A stretch of 64,000 nucleotides of DNA from Lelliottia nimipressuralis (GCF_004115925.1 NZ_SDDX01000004.1:62001-126000); one strand, 5' to 3'; positions 45,659-56,595 are shown, numbered from the stretch's first letter. Translations and numbers: made by a program. Notes: generated by a model not told the origin, from the sequence alone.

Positions 45659-46372
45659 ATGGAAAAAGCGATGTTATCTTTTGACAAGGTGAATGCCCAC
45701 TACGGCAAGATTCAGGCGCTGCACGATGTCAGCCTGCATATCAATCAGGGTGAGATCGTGACGCTCATCGGTGCCAACGGCGCGGGGAAAACCACGCTGC
45801 TCGGCACCCTGTGCGGCGATCCGCGTGCTTCCAGCGGGCGTATCATCTTTGACGGTAAAGACATTACCGACTGGCAGACCGCGAAAATCATGCGCGAAGC
45901 CGTGGCGATAGTGCCGGAAGGCCGCCGCGTGTTTTCCCGTATGACGGTGGAAGAGAACCTGGCGATGGGCGGCTTCTTTGCCGAGCGCGAACAGTATCAG
46001 ACCCGCATTAAGCGCGTGTATGAACTCTTCCCGCGCCTGTATGAGCGCCGTATTCAGCGTGCGGGCACCATGTCAGGCGGTGAACAGCAGATGCTGGCGA
46101 TTGGTCGTGCGCTGATGAGCCAGCCGCGTCTGCTGCTGCTCGATGAGCCGTCCCTCGGCCTTGCGCCGATCATCATTCAGCAGATTTTCGACACCATTGA
46201 GCAACTGCGTAAAGAGGGGATGACCATCTTCCTCGTGGAGCAAAACGCCAACCAGGCGCTGAAACTCGCGGATCGCGGCTACGTGCTGGAGAACGGCCAC
46301 GTCGTGCTGTCCGATACCGGCGAAGCGCTGCTAGCGAACGAAGCGGTGCGAAGTGCATATTTAGGCGGTTAA
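45659..46372 (+). CDS. livF: Branched-chain amino acid ABC ATPase LivF
   Basis: 237-residue ATPase as in E. coli, from ATG 45659 (MEKAMLSFDKVNAHYGK). The frame also opens at ATG 45638, in overlap with the livG stop, which would add seven residues; homology favours the second. Walker A GANGAGKTTLLG, signature MSGGEQQMLAIG, Walker B LLLLDEPSLGLAP. Last gene of the operon. Confidence 0.94.
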   Translation: MEKAMLSFDKVNAHYGKIQALHDVSLHINQGEIVTLIGANGAGKTTLLGTLCGDPRASSGRIIFDGKDITDWQTAKIMREAVAIVPEGRRVFSRMTVEENLAMGGFFAEREQYQTRIKRVYELFPRLYERRIQRAGTMSGGEQQMLAIGRALMSQPRLLLLDEPSLGLAPIIIQQIFDTIEQLRKEGMTIFLVEQNANQALKLADRGYVLENGHVVLSDTGEALLANEAVRSAYLGG

Positions 46373-46382
46373 GTTGTCTGTT

Positions 46383-46408
46383 GCCCGGTGGCGCTGCGCT
46401 TACCGGGC
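46383..46408. repeat. REP-like palindrome after livF
   Basis: GCCCGGTGGCG and CGCTTACCGGGC form the imperfect palindrome of a REP unit, 11 bases after the livF stop and just before the livF terminator. Confidence 0.7.
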
Positions 46409-46428
46409 CAGTAAAACCTGAATCACAG

Positions 46429-46461
46429 GCCGGGTAGGGCGATGCCTCCCGGCTTTTTTTT
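46429..46461 (+). terminator. livKHMGF intrinsic terminator
   Basis: GCCGGG (46429-46434) and CCCGGC (46448-46453) form the stem, followed by eight Ts (46454-46461). Confidence 0.9.
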
Positions 46462-46503
46462 GCCATGCTATCGTCACCATTCCATCATCCCCCTGACCCC
46501 GGT

Positions 46504-46543
46504 CTGTCATCATTCTGTAAATAAACAGTTATTTTTCTGTCAT
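46504..46543 (+). promoter_or_regulatory. Tandem Pho boxes upstream of ugpB
   Basis: Four 7-mers occur at exact 11-base steps: CTGTCAT (46504), CTGTAAA (46515), CAGTTAT (46526), CTGTCAT (46537). The Pho box is two such CTGTCAT-like repeats, so this is a double site for PhoB. The ugp operon is a known Pho regulon member induced by phosphate starvation. A CATAAA near 46570 could be the -10. Confidence 0.8.
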
Positions 46544-46617
46544 TCGAGCATGTCATGTTACCTCGCGAGCATAAAACGCGTGATATCGCGCATCCGGCAC
46601 AAAAAAGAGAGATGACA

Positions 46618-47934
46618 ATGACATCGTTACGACACACAGCTTTGGGTCTGGCAATCGGTCTGGCTTTTGCGACGAACGCAATGGCTGTCACGACCATTCC
46701 GTTCTGGCATTCCATGGAAGGGGAGTTGGGCAAAGAGGTTGATTCTCTGGCGCAGCGTTTCAACGACACCCATCCGGATTACAAAATTGTGCCGGTGTAC
46801 AAAGGTAACTACGAGCAGAGCCTGAGCGCGGGCATCGCCGCGTTCCGCACCGGGAATGCACCGGCGCTGCTGCAGGTGTATGAAGTCGGCACCGCCACCA
46901 TGATGGCCTCGAAAGCGATAAAACCGGTCTATGAAGTGTTTAAAGACGCGGGCATTAACTTCGATGAATCCCAGTTTGTGCCGACGGTTTCCGGTTACTA
47001 CACCGATTCCAAAACCGGGCATCTGCTGTCTCAGCCGTTTAACAGCTCCACGCCGGTGCTCTATTACAACAAAGACGCCTTCAAAAAAGCCGGTTTAAAC
47101 CCGGATCAGCCGCCGAAAACCTGGCAGGACCTGGCGGAGTACACCGCCAAACTGAAAGCGGCAGGCATGAAGTGTGGCTACGCGAGCGGCTGGCAGGGCT
47201 GGATTCAGATTGAAAACTTCAGCGCCTGGCACGGTCTGCCGGTCGCCACGAAGAACAATGGCTTTGACGGCACCGACGCCGTGCTGGAGTTCAACAAACC
47301 CGAGCAGGTGAAACACATCGCGCTGCTGGAGGCCCTGAATAAGAAGGGCGATTTCAGCTACTTCGGCCGTAAAGACGAATCTACCGAGAAGTTTTACAAC
47401 GGCGACTGTGCGATCACCACCGCCTCTTCCGGTTCGCTGGCGGATATCCGTCACTACGCCAAATTCAACTACGGCGTGGGCATGATGCCTTATGACGCCG
47501 ATGCCAAGGGCGCACCACAGAACGCCATCATCGGCGGAGCGAGCCTGTGGGTAATGCAGGGCAAAGACAACGGCACCTACAAAGGCGTGGCGGAGTTCCT
47601 CGACTTCCTCGCGAAACCTGAAAACGCCGCCGAGTGGCACCAGAAGACCGGCTACCTGCCGATCACCAAAGCCGCTTACGACCTGACGCGCGAGCAGGGC
47701 TTCTATGACAAAAACCCAGGGGCGGATATCGCGACGCGCCAGATGCTGAACAAGCCGCCGTTACCGTTCACCAAAGGTCTGCGTCTGGGCAACATGCCGC
47801 AGATTAGGACCATCGTGGATGAAGAGCTGGAAAGCGTATGGACCGGTAAGAAAACGCCACAGCAGGCGCTGGATTCAGCGGTAGAGCGCGGAAATCAGCT
47901 GCTGCGCCGCTTTGAGCAGTCGACGAAGTCTTAA
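46618..47934 (+). CDS. ugpB: sn-glycerol-3-phosphate-binding periplasmic protein UgpB
   Basis: 438 residues, equal to E. coli UgpB. Signal peptide (about 1-23, ending AMA), then [19 protein letters not shown]. It binds sn-glycerol-3-phosphate and glycerophosphodiesters for UgpAEC. ATG 46618 is preceded by GAGAG 6 bases upstream; the frame upstream to 46555 overlaps the promoter. First gene of ugpBAECQ. Confidence 0.95.
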   Translation: MTSLRHTALGLAIGLAFATNAMAVTTIPFWHSMEGELGKEVDSLAQRFNDTHPDYKIVPVYKGNYEQSLSAGIAAFRTGNAPALLQVYEVGTATMMASKAIKPVYEVFKDAGINFDESQFVPTVSGYYTDSKTGHLLSQPFNSSTPVLYYNKDAFKKAGLNPDQPPKTWQDLAEYTAKLKAAGMKCGYASGWQGWIQIENFSAWHGLPVATKNNGFDGTDAVLEFNKPEQVKHIALLEALNKKGDFSYFGRKDESTEKFYNGDCAITTASSGSLADIRHYAKFNYGVGMMPYDADAKGAPQNAIIGGASLWVMQGKDNGTYKGVAEFLDFLAKPENAAEWHQKTGYLPITKAAYDLTREQGFYDKNPGADIATRQMLNKPPLPFTKGLRLGNMPQIRTIVDEELESVWTGKKTPQQALDSAVERGNQLLRRFEQSTKS

Positions 47935-47942
47935 TGTTTTTA

Positions 47943-48000
47943 TGCCGGATGACCCGGCCTGCGAGGGGGACATTCTCTTCGTTGGCCGGGTCATCCGGCA
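47943..48000 (+). repeat. Long perfect inverted repeat between ugpB and ugpA
   Basis: TGCCGGATGACCCGGCC (47943-47959) and its exact complement GGCCGGGTCATCCGGCA (47984-48000), 17 bases per arm, loop 24. It starts 8 bases after the ugpB stop and resembles paired REP units. Such hairpins (as between malE and malF) protect the binding-protein mRNA, giving more UgpB than UgpA/E/C. Confidence 0.85.
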
Positions 48001-48021
48001 CTGTTCAGGAATCCAATCTCA

Positions 48022-48909
48022 ATGTCATCCTCCCGTCCGGTATTCCGTTCGCGCTGGCTGCCCTATTTGCTGGTCGCCCCGCAGCTGATTATCACCGTCA
48101 TCTTTTTTATCTGGCCTGCGGGCGAAGCGCTCTGGTACTCGGTACAAAGCGTCGATCCGTTCGGGCTTTCCAGCCAGTTTGTCGGTCTGGATAACTTTAC
48201 CGCGCTGTTCCACGACAGCTATTACCTCGACTCCTTCTGGACGACGATCAAATTCAGCGCCATGGTGACGGTCAGCGGCCTCGTCGTGTCGCTGTTTTTT
48301 GCGGCGCTGGTGGATTATGTGGTGCGCGGCAGCCGTCTCTATCAGACGCTGATGCTGCTGCCCTACGCCGTCGCGCCTGCCGTCGCCGCCGTGCTGTGGA
48401 TCTTCCTGTTTAATCCAGGGCGCGGGCTGATTACCCATTTCCTCGGTGAATTCGGCTACGACTGGAACCACGCGCAAAACAGCGGTCAGGCGATGTTCCT
48501 GGTGGTGTTTGCCTCGGTCTGGAAGCAGATCAGCTACAACTTCCTGTTCTTTTTCGCCGCGCTGCAATCCATTCCGCGCTCGCTGGTCGAAGCCGCCGCG
48601 ATTGACGGCGCAGGGCCGATTCGCCGCTTCTTCAAACTGGCGCTGCCGCTGATTGCGCCGGTGAGTTTCTTCCTGCTGGTGGTTAACCTGGTTTACGCCT
48701 TCTTCGACACCTTCCCGGTGATCGACGCCGCCACCGCCGGTGGGCCGGTACAGGCGACCACCACGCTTATCTACAAAATCTATCGCGAAGGCTTTGCGGG
48801 GCTGGATCTGTCGGCCTCTGCCGCGCAGTCCGTGGTGCTGATGGGGCTGGTGATTGTGCTGACGGTGGTTCAGTTCCGCTATGTCGAAAGTAAGGTGCGC
48901 TACCAATGA
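48022..48909 (+). CDS. ugpA: sn-glycerol-3-phosphate ABC permease UgpA
   Basis: 295-residue MalF-type permease with six hydrophobic segments. The ATPase-contact EAA loop reads [22 protein letters not shown]. Works with UgpE and UgpC. The start [17 protein letters not shown] is the family start. It overlaps ugpE by ATGA. Confidence 0.95.
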   Translation: MSSSRPVFRSRWLPYLLVAPQLIITVIFFIWPAGEALWYSVQSVDPFGLSSQFVGLDNFTALFHDSYYLDSFWTTIKFSAMVTVSGLVVSLFFAALVDYVVRGSRLYQTLMLLPYAVAPAVAAVLWIFLFNPGRGLITHFLGEFGYDWNHAQNSGQAMFLVVFASVWKQISYNFLFFFAALQSIPRSLVEAAAIDGAGPIRRFFKLALPLIAPVSFFLLVVNLVYAFFDTFPVIDAATAGGPVQATTTLIYKIYREGFAGLDLSASAAQSVVLMGLVIVLTVVQFRYVESKVRYQ

Positions 48910-49751
48910 TTGAGAACCGTCCGGGGCTGACGATTTTCAGCCACACCCTGTTAATACTCGGGATCATCGTCATTCTGTTCCCGCTGTACGTGGCCTTTGT
49001 TGCCGCCACGCTGGATACCAAAGCCGTGTTCGACACGCCGATGACGCTGGTGCCTGGTGGCCATCTTTTCGAAAATATGGCAACTATCTGGACCCAGGGC
49101 GTAGGGGCCAACAGCGCGCCGTTCTGGCTGATGATGCTCAACAGTTTCATCATGGCCTTTGGCATTACGGTGGGGAAGATCGTGGTGTCGATGCTCTCGG
49201 CCTTCGCTATCGTCTGGTTCCGTTTTCCCCTGCGTAACCTCTTCTTCTGGATGATCTTTATCACTCTGATGCTGCCGGTCGAAGTGCGTATTTTCCCGAC
49301 CGTCGAGGTGATCGCCAATCTCGGGATGCTCGACAGCTACGCGGGCCTGACGCTGCCGCTGATGGCGTCGGCCACCGCGACGTTCCTGTTCCGCCAGTTC
49401 TTTATGACCCTGCCGGACGAACTGATTGAAGCGGCGCGCATCGACGGCGCATCGCCGATGCGTTTTTTCCGCGATATCGTGCTGCCGCTCTCCAGAACCA
49501 ACCTCGCCGCGCTGTTCGTGATCACCTTTATCTACGGCTGGAACCAGTACCTGTGGCCGCTGCTGATTGTGCAGGACGTTAATCTCGGCACCGCCGTGGC
49601 GGGCATCAAAGGGATGATCGCCACCGGCGAAGGCACCACCCTCTGGAATCAGGTGATGGCGGCGATGCTGCTCACGCTGATCCCTCCGGTCGTTATCGTT
49701 TTAGCCATGCAGCGCGCGTTCGTGCGTGGTTTAGTAGACAGTGAGAAATAA
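48906..49751 (+). CDS. ugpE: sn-glycerol-3-phosphate ABC permease UgpE
   Basis: 281-residue MalG-type permease with six hydrophobic segments; EAA loop [22 protein letters not shown]. Overlaps ugpA by 4 bases; ugpC begins 1 base after its stop. Confidence 0.95.
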   Translation: MIENRPGLTIFSHTLLILGIIVILFPLYVAFVAATLDTKAVFDTPMTLVPGGHLFENMATIWTQGVGANSAPFWLMMLNSFIMAFGITVGKIVVSMLSAFAIVWFRFPLRNLFFWMIFITLMLPVEVRIFPTVEVIANLGMLDSYAGLTLPLMASATATFLFRQFFMTLPDELIEAARIDGASPMRFFRDIVLPLSRTNLAALFVITFIYGWNQYLWPLLIVQDVNLGTAVAGIKGMIATGEGTTLWNQVMAAMLLTLIPPVVIVLAMQRAFVRGLVDSEK

Positions 49752-49752
49752 G

Positions 49753-50819
<1,067 letters not shown>

Positions 50820-50823
<4 letters not shown>

Positions 50824-51569
50824 GTAACTGGCCATATCCTCACATCGTCGCCCACCGAGGCGGCGGGAAACGGGCACCAGAAAACACCCTGGCGGCCATT
50901 GATAAGGGCGCGTATTACGGTCATTCAATGATCGAATTCGACGCCAAGCTGTCGAAAGATGGCGAAATTTTCCTGCTGCATGACGATAACCTCGAGCGCA
51001 CCAGCAACGGCTGGGGCGTGGCGGGCGACTTGCCGTGGCGCGATCTGCTGAACGTAGACGCCGGAAGCTGGTTCAGCAGCGAATTCAAAGGCGAGCCGTT
51101 GCCGCTGCTGGCGGAAGTGGCCGATCGCTGTCGCCAGCACGGGATGATGGCCAATATCGAAATTAAACCGACGACCGGCACCGGGCCGCTCACCGGAAAA
51201 GTGATTGCCCTCGCCGCGCGTGAACTGTGGGAAGGAATGACCGCTCCGCTGCTGTCGTCGTTTGACATTGACGCGCTGGAAGCCGCACAAGCCGCCGCAC
51301 CGGAACTGCCTCGGGGATTATTGCTGGACGAGTGGCGTGACGACTGGCGCGAGCTGACCACTGACTTAGGGTGTGTGTCGATCCATCTCAATCATCGCCT
51401 GCTGGATGAGGCGCGCGTGAGGATGCTCAAAGACGCCGGGCTGCACATCCTGGTTTATACGGTCAACAAACCCCAGCGAGCGGCAGAGCTGCTGCGCTGG
51501 GGCGTGGACTGCATCTGTACCGATGCGATTGACGTGATTGGCCCGAACTTTAATTCTGTGGATTATTAA
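50820..51569 (+). CDS. ugpQ: Glycerophosphodiester phosphodiesterase UgpQ
   Basis: 249-residue cytoplasmic GDPD enzyme. It hydrolyses glycerophosphodiesters brought in by UgpBAEC to glycerol-3-phosphate and alcohol. Catalytic motif [16 protein letters not shown] near the N-terminus with a metal-binding [18 protein letters not shown] and NIEIKPTTG. It overlaps ugpC by ATGA; the 3' end overlaps yhhA (minus) by 20 bases. Confidence 0.95.
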
Positions 51570-51930
51570 GCATATCGCCATTCGAACGCGGCGGCAGCAT
51601 ATGCTGCTGACCGCTGCTCGGGCTTGTTCCCCCGCTTAACATGCCGCCGCTGGTATTCGGCAGCGGCTGCTCCCGCACCTGGCCCTGCTGAATCATCTGC
51701 GTATTGTTGTTCATCTGCGTTTGCAGGTGCTGCTGCTGAATCTGCGTCTGGGTGTGCAGCTGTTGATTGAGCATCCCTTTTTGCTGCTGCTGTTGGCCCA
51801 TCATCTGGGTCTGCATCCGCTGCTGGCTGGGGATTTCATAGCCCGGCTGGTTCGGGTTATTCAGGGTATTCAGTGGCTGTGCGAGCACGGCGAACGGGAG
51901 CAGTGCCGTTAAGATTAGTAGTCGTTTCAT
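51550..51930 (-). CDS. yhhA: DUF2756 family protein YhhA
   Basis: 126-residue periplasmic-type protein: signal peptide [18 protein letters not shown], then a Gln/Asn/Met-rich low-complexity body ([20 protein letters not shown]). Matches E. coli YhhA (DUF2756), function unknown, somewhat shorter. ATG 51930 fits GGAGG spacing and the E. coli start better than ATG 51936. Convergent with ugpQ, divergent from ggt. Confidence 0.88.
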   Translation of the reverse strand: MKRLLILTALLPFAVLAQPLNTLNNPNQPGYEIPSQQRMQTQMMGQQQQQKGMLNQQLHTQTQIQQQHLQTQMNNNTQMIQQGQVREQPLPNTSGGMLSGGTSPSSGQQHMLPPRSNGDMLNNPQN

Positions 51931-52051
51931 TCTCATTTCCTCCTTCTGAGGCCTCTCTTAAGTTTACCCCGAATCTGCCACAACGATGATTTTTTAGGAG
52001 TTGTGAACCAGGCTTAAACGGGAATCTGGATCCCTCACCTGGAGAACAACA

Positions 52052-53797
52052 ATGATAAAACCAACGTTTTTGCGCTGGGTAGCGATCGCTGCGCTGATGG
52101 CCGGCGGGACATTTACCGTGGCGGCGAACCCGCCTGCTGCACCGCCAGTCTCCTACGGCGTGGAAGAGGATGTCTTCCATCCCGTCAGGGCGAAGCAGGG
52201 GATGGTGGCGTCCGTGGACGCGATGGCCACCCAGGTCGGCGTGGATATCCTCAAGCAGGGCGGTAATGCAGTTGATGCGGCGGTGGCCGTGGGTTATGCC
52301 CTGGCGGTAACCCATCCGCAGGCGGGGAATCTTGGCGGCGGGGGCTTTATGCTGCTGCGCACCAAAGACGGCAATACCACGGCCATCGACTTCCGCGAAA
52401 TGGCGCCAAATCAGGCATCGCGCGATATGTTCCTCGACGATCAGGGGAATCCGGACAGTAAAAAATCCCTCACATCCCATCTGGCAAGCGGCACGCCGGG
52501 CACCGTCGCCGGGTTCTCTCTGGCGCTGGAAAAATACGGGACCTTACCGCTGAACAAAGTGGTGCAGCCAGCCATCAAACTGGCGCGCGACGGGTTTGTG
52601 GTCAATGACGCGCTGGCGGACGATCTCAAAACCTACGGCAGCGAAGTGATTCCGAACCATGAGAACAGTAAAGCGATCTTCTGGAAGGACGGCGAGCCGC
52701 TGAAAAAAGGCGACAAGCTGGTGCAGACAAATCTTGCGAAAAGCCTGGAGCTGATTGCGGAAAACGGCCCGGATGCCTTCTACAAAGGGGCGATTGCCGA
52801 TCAGATTGCCGACGAGATGCAAAAGAACGGCGGGCTGATTACCAAGGCGGATTTGGCGGAGTACAAAGCGGTTGAGCGCACACCGATAAGCGGTGACTAT
52901 CGCGGGTATCAGGTGTTCTCAATGCCTCCACCGTCCTCCGGCGGGATCCACATCGTGCAGATCCTCAACATTCTTGAAAACTTCGATATGCACAAATTTG
53001 GCTTCGGTAGCGCCGATGCGATGCAGGTGATGGCGGAGGCAGAAAAATTTGCCTATGCCGACCGCTCGGAGTATCTCGGCGATCCGGATTTTGTCAAAGT
53101 GCCCTGGCAGGCGCTAACCAACAAAGCCTATGCCAAATCGCTGGCGGATCAGATTGATATCAACAAAGCGAAACCGTCCAGCCAGATCCGCCCCGGCAAA
53201 CTGGCGCCGTACGAGAGCAATCAGACCACCCATTTCTCGGTGGTGGATAAGGACGGCAACGCAGTGGCGGTGACGTACACGCTGAACACGGTGTTTGGCA
53301 CCGGGATTGTGGCGGGTAACAGCGGCATTCTGCTAAACAACGAAATGGATGACTTCTCCGCCAAACCGGGCGTGCCGAACGTTTACGGGCTGGTGGGCGG
53401 CGATGCCAACGCCGTTGGGCCGAAGAAACGCCCGCTGTCCTCCATGTCTCCGACCATCGTGGTGAAAGACGGCAAAACCTGGCTGGTGACGGGTAGCCCA
53501 GGCGGAAGCCGAATTATCACCACCGTGCTGCAAATGGTGGTCAACAGTATCGATTTCGGGATGAACGTGGCCGAAGCGACCAACGCGCCGCGCTTCCACC
53601 ATCAGTGGCTGCCGGACGAACTGCGCGTGGAAAAAGGCTTTAGCCCGGACACTATCAAACTGCTGGAACAGCGCGGGCAGAAAGTGGTGGTGAAAGAGGC
53701 GATGGGGAGCACGCAGAGCATTGTGGTGGCGCCCGACGGTTCCCTTTCCGGGGCATCCGATCCACGGTCGGTGGATGATTTGACGGCAGGGTACTGA
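52052..53797 (+). CDS. ggt: Gamma-glutamyltranspeptidase
   Basis: 581-residue periplasmic Ntn-hydrolase that cleaves glutathione and gamma-glutamyl compounds. Signal peptide (about 1-25), then the large subunit; self-cleavage before T392 (YESNQ|TTHFSVVD) creates the small subunit with the catalytic threonine. R115 (DFREMAP) and the glycine pair in GSPGGSRI are substrate and oxyanion contacts. Length equals E. coli Ggt plus one. Downstream is a terminator shared with convergent yhhY. Confidence 0.96.
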   Translation: MIKPTFLRWVAIAALMAGGTFTVAANPPAAPPVSYGVEEDVFHPVRAKQGMVASVDAMATQVGVDILKQGGNAVDAAVAVGYALAVTHPQAGNLGGGGFMLLRTKDGNTTAIDFREMAPNQASRDMFLDDQGNPDSKKSLTSHLASGTPGTVAGFSLALEKYGTLPLNKVVQPAIKLARDGFVVNDALADDLKTYGSEVIPNHENSKAIFWKDGEPLKKGDKLVQTNLAKSLELIAENGPDAFYKGAIADQIADEMQKNGGLITKADLAEYKAVERTPISGDYRGYQVFSMPPPSSGGIHIVQILNILENFDMHKFGFGSADAMQVMAEAEKFAYADRSEYLGDPDFVKVPWQALTNKAYAKSLADQIDINKAKPSSQIRPGKLAPYESNQTTHFSVVDKDGNAVAVTYTLNTVFGTGIVAGNSGILLNNEMDDFSAKPGVPNVYGLVGGDANAVGPKKRPLSSMSPTIVVKDGKTWLVTGSPGGSRIITTVLQMVVNSIDFGMNVAEATNAPRFHHQWLPDELRVEKGFSPDTIKLLEQRGQKVVVKEAMGSTQSIVVAPDGSLSGASDPRSVDDLTAGY

Positions 53798-53801
53798 TAC
53801 G

Positions 53802-53838
53802 TTGTCGCCCGGCAGCGCAGCGCTACCGGGCAATTTTT
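53802..53838 (+). terminator. ggt terminator with REP-like stem
   Basis: GCCCGG (53807-53812) and CCGGGC (53826-53831), inner GCAGCGC bases also paired, then AATTTTT. The stem is that of a REP unit and lies between convergent ggt and yhhY. Confidence 0.75.
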
Positions 53839-54326
53839 CACTTCATCCGCGCCATATAATAGGCATCCACAAACTCGCCATTACGCAGGGCGAATCTCTT
53901 TCCGGTGCCTTCGATTTCAAAGCCAAACTTCTTGTACAGCGCCAGCGCAGGAGGATTATCGGCAAAAACCGTGAGTTCGATACGTTCGATGCGCATCCAG
54001 TTGTCGCACAGGTTGATCATCTCACGCATGAGTGCACTTCCGACGCCTCGCCCCTGAGCATGCGCCGCAACGCTGATACCAAAGGTTGCCACATGGCTGC
54101 GTCGCGGGCTGGCTTCGACCTGCAGCGCCAGATCACCGACAATAATCTCATCCATGCAGGCGACAAGACGTTTTTGCCCAGCTTTAGGTTTAAGGCGTTC
54201 CTGCCACATCTCAAGGGAAGGATGAGGGAGTTGTAGCGTGTCGTGATACACCTCTGGATGCATATAATTTTGGCGCAGGGCTTCGGCATCTTTCGGTTCA
54301 GCGTGGCGTATCACTATCTCACTCAT
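53838..54326 (-). CDS. yhhY: GNAT family N-acetyltransferase YhhY
   Basis: 162 residues, same as E. coli YhhY (AaaT), which acetylates L-Phe, L-Met and some other amino acids. The acetyl-CoA loop is AHAQGRGVGSALMREMI; the C-terminal strand ALYKKFGFEIEGTGKRFALRNGEFVDAYYMARM is family-typical. It lies opposite to ryhB, which is in the gap before yhhX. Confidence 0.92.
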   Translation of the reverse strand: MSEIVIRHAEPKDAEALRQNYMHPEVYHDTLQLPHPSLEMWQERLKPKAGQKRLVACMDEIIVGDLALQVEASPRRSHVATFGISVAAHAQGRGVGSALMREMINLCDNWMRIERIELTVFADNPPALALYKKFGFEIEGTGKRFALRNGEFVDAYYMARMK

Positions 54327-54410
54327 TCTTTTGTCCTCGGTGGGTTGATATCCCTTTCAACATCATTGACTTTGAAATTCGAGTCAACTCCCTTTTTTTT
54401 GCAAAAAGTA

Positions 54411-54447
54411 TTGGACAAGTGCGAATGAGAATGATTATTATTGTCTC
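54411..54447 (+). promoter_or_regulatory. ryhB promoter with Fur box
   Basis: TTGGAC (54411-54416) is a possible -35 and TATTAT (54436-54441) the -10. AATGAGAATGATTATTATTG (54424-54443) matches the Fur consensus built on GATAAT/ATTATC and covers the -10, so iron-loaded Fur should repress the RNA, as in E. coli. Confidence 0.85.
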
Positions 54448-54541
54448 GCGTTCAGGAAGACCTCTACGGAAACCTGAAAGCACGACATTGCTCACATTGC
54501 TTCCAGTATTACTTTAGCCAGCCTCGCGCTGGCTTTTTTTT
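54448..54541 (+). ncRNA. ryhB: RyhB iron-stress small RNA
   Basis: From about 54448 the sequence follows E. coli RyhB: GCG..CAGGAAGACC, then AACCTGAAAGCACGACATTGC, TCACATTGCTTCCAGTATTA and a terminator stem AGCCAGCCTCGCGCTGGCT with nine Ts. The central AAAGCACGACATTGCTCACA, which pairs with sodB, sdh, fum and other targets in E. coli, is intact; the first stem-loop and terminator loop differ. With Hfq it lowers non-essential iron proteins when iron is scarce. It lies between yhhY and yhhX, the same place as in E. coli. Start is set by analogy. Confidence 0.93.
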
Positions 54542-54682
54542 TCTCCTGTTTTAGCCAGACAGACCTGCCCGTTCCCCTCGGGAAGCGTTCTCCATCCCAC
54601 ATACGTGAAGCTCGCACCGGCGGATGCGCGCGCATTTAACTTGCGCTATGGTTGTCCCAACAACCTTAACAAGGACTGAGCC

Positions 54683-55720
54683 ATGACATTACATTGCGCA
54701 TTTATTGGATTTGGTAAAAGCACCACTCGCTATCACCTTCCGTATGTTCTCAACCGTAAAGACAGCTGGCACGTGGCGCATATCTTCCGCCGTCACGCGA
54801 AACCTGAAGAGCAGTCCCCACAGTATTCCCATATTCATTTCACCAGCGATCTGGATGAGGTGTTAAGCGATCCGCAGGTCAAACTGGTGATCGTTTGTAC
54901 CCATGCCGACAGCCACTTTGACTACGCGAAACGCGCGCTGGAAGCGGGCAAAAACGTGCTGGTGGAAAAACCCTTCACCCCGACGCTTGCGGAGGCCAAA
55001 GAGCTCTTCGCGCTGGCAAAAAGCAAAGGGCTGACCGTCACGCCGTACCAAAACCGTCGCTTTGATACCTGCTTCCTGATGGCGAAACAGGCCATTGAGA
55101 GCGGCAAGCTGGGCGATATCGTTGAAATCGAAAGCCATTTCGACCTCTATCGTCCGGTGGCGGAAACCAAACCCGGCCTGCCGCAGGACGGCGCGTTTTA
55201 TGGTCTGGGCGTGCATACCATGGACCAGGTAATCTCTCTGTTGGGCCGCCCGGATCACGTGACCTACGATATCCGCAGCCTGCGCAACAAAGCCAATCCG
55301 GACGATACCTTTGAAGCACAGCTGTTTTACGGCGATTTAAAGGCGATCGTCAAAACCAGTCATCTGGTGAAAACGGACTACCCGAAATTTATCGTGCACG
55401 GCACCCGCGGCTCGTTTATCAAATACGGTATCGACCAGCAGGAGACCAGTCTGAAGGCCAATATCATGCCGGGCGAGCCGGGATTCGCGGCGGATGAATC
55501 GGTCGGCGTGCTGGAGTATGTCAATGACGAAGGCGTGACGGTAAAAGAACAGCTCACCCCGGAAACCGGCGATTATGGCCGCGTCTACGATGCGCTGTAT
55601 GACACCCTCACCAAAGGCGCGCCGAATTACGTCAAGGAATCTGAAGTTCTCACTAATCTGGAGATTCTCGAGCGCGGGTTCGAGCAGGCTTCTCCTGCCA
55701 CGATTACCCTCACGAAGTAA
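54683..55720 (+). CDS. yhhX: Gfo/Idh/MocA family oxidoreductase YhhX
   Basis: 345-residue NAD(P)-dependent oxidoreductase, same length as E. coli YhhX. Rossmann motif FIGFGKSTTRYHLPYV near the N-terminus, the family EKP in VLVEKPFTPT (about 93-102), and YGLGVHTMDQVI in the catalytic domain with the conserved D/H pair. Substrate unknown. Confidence 0.92.
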   Translation: MTLHCAFIGFGKSTTRYHLPYVLNRKDSWHVAHIFRRHAKPEEQSPQYSHIHFTSDLDEVLSDPQVKLVIVCTHADSHFDYAKRALEAGKNVLVEKPFTPTLAEAKELFALAKSKGLTVTPYQNRRFDTCFLMAKQAIESGKLGDIVEIESHFDLYRPVAETKPGLPQDGAFYGLGVHTMDQVISLLGRPDHVTYDIRSLRNKANPDDTFEAQLFYGDLKAIVKTSHLVKTDYPKFIVHGTRGSFIKYGIDQQETSLKANIMPGEPGFAADESVGVLEYVNDEGVTVKEQLTPETGDYGRVYDALYDTLTKGAPNYVKESEVLTNLEILERGFEQASPATITLTK

Positions 55721-55843
55721 GCTCTGTCGACTCCTCTGTGCTTGTTCATAATTTTTGAACAGAGGAGTCAATTTTCACCCTCTATGATCCCAGGCCAATT
55801 GCGTCCACACTTACTTCATCGAAACGAACTGGGGTGAAAAACA

Positions 55844-56539
55844 ATGATCTTTTTACGTAAAGCAGGCGATCGTGGTCACGCAAATCATGGCTGGCTGGAC
55901 TCATGGCATACCTTCTCGTTCGCGGACTATTACGACCCGAACTTCATGGGCTTCTCGGCACTGCGCGTGATTAACGATGACGTGATTGACGCGGGCCAGG
56001 GCTTCGGTACCCATCCGCATAAAGACATGGAAATCCTGACCTATGTGCTGGAAGGCGCCGTAGCGCACAAAGACAGCATGGGTAACGAAGAGCAGGTTCC
56101 GGCCGGTGAGTTCCAGATTATGAGCGCCGGTACCGGGGTTCGTCACTCGGAGTACAACCCGAGCAACACAGAAAAACTGCACCTGTACCAAATCTGGATC
56201 ATTCCAGAAGAAACCGGCATCACGCCGCGCTACGAGCAGCGCCGCTTCGATGCCCTGCAGGGCAAACAGCTGGTGCTTTCCCCGGATGCGCGTGATGGCT
56301 CCCTGAAAGTGCATCAGGATATGGAACTGTACCGTTGGGCACTGGCGAAAGACGAACAGTCTGTGCAACAGATTGCCGCGAACCGCCGCGTGTGGATTCA
56401 GGTGGTCAAAGGTGACGTGACAATCAACGGCACCAAAGCCACCACCGCTGACGGTCTGGCGATTTGGGATGAGCAGGCGCTGTCCGTTCATGCTGACAGC
56501 GCGAGCGAAATTCTGCTCTTCGATCTGCCGCCCGTGTGA
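55844..56539 (+). CDS. yhhW: Pirin-like quercetin 2,3-dioxygenase YhhW
   Basis: 231-residue bicupin of the pirin family. Metal ligands H57 and H59 (GTHPHKDMEIL), H101 and E103 (GVRHSEYNPS) are all present. E. coli YhhW degrades quercetin in vitro; the natural substrate is not known. Ends before a very strong hairpin. Confidence 0.93.
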   Translation: MIFLRKAGDRGHANHGWLDSWHTFSFADYYDPNFMGFSALRVINDDVIDAGQGFGTHPHKDMEILTYVLEGAVAHKDSMGNEEQVPAGEFQIMSAGTGVRHSEYNPSNTEKLHLYQIWIIPEETGITPRYEQRRFDALQGKQLVLSPDARDGSLKVHQDMELYRWALAKDEQSVQQIAANRRVWIQVVKGDVTINGTKATTADGLAIWDEQALSVHADSASEILLFDLPPV

Positions 56540-56552
56540 TTAATCGTAAATA

Positions 56553-56595
56553 AAAGGCCAACCTTCCCCATTTGACAGGGGAAGGTTGGCCTTTG
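56553..56595 (+). terminator. yhhW terminator hairpin
   Basis: AAAGGCCAACCTTCCCC (56553-56569) and GGGGAAGGTTGGCCTTT (56578-56594), a perfect 17-base-pair stem with an 8-base loop. The 3' arm ends in TTTG; the A/T ends make it usable on either strand. Confidence 0.85.

Noticed and set aside
48025..48906. 293-codon minus-strand frame opposite ugpA
   Set aside because: His/Gln-rich shadow of a membrane protein gene; ugpA on the plus strand is clear.
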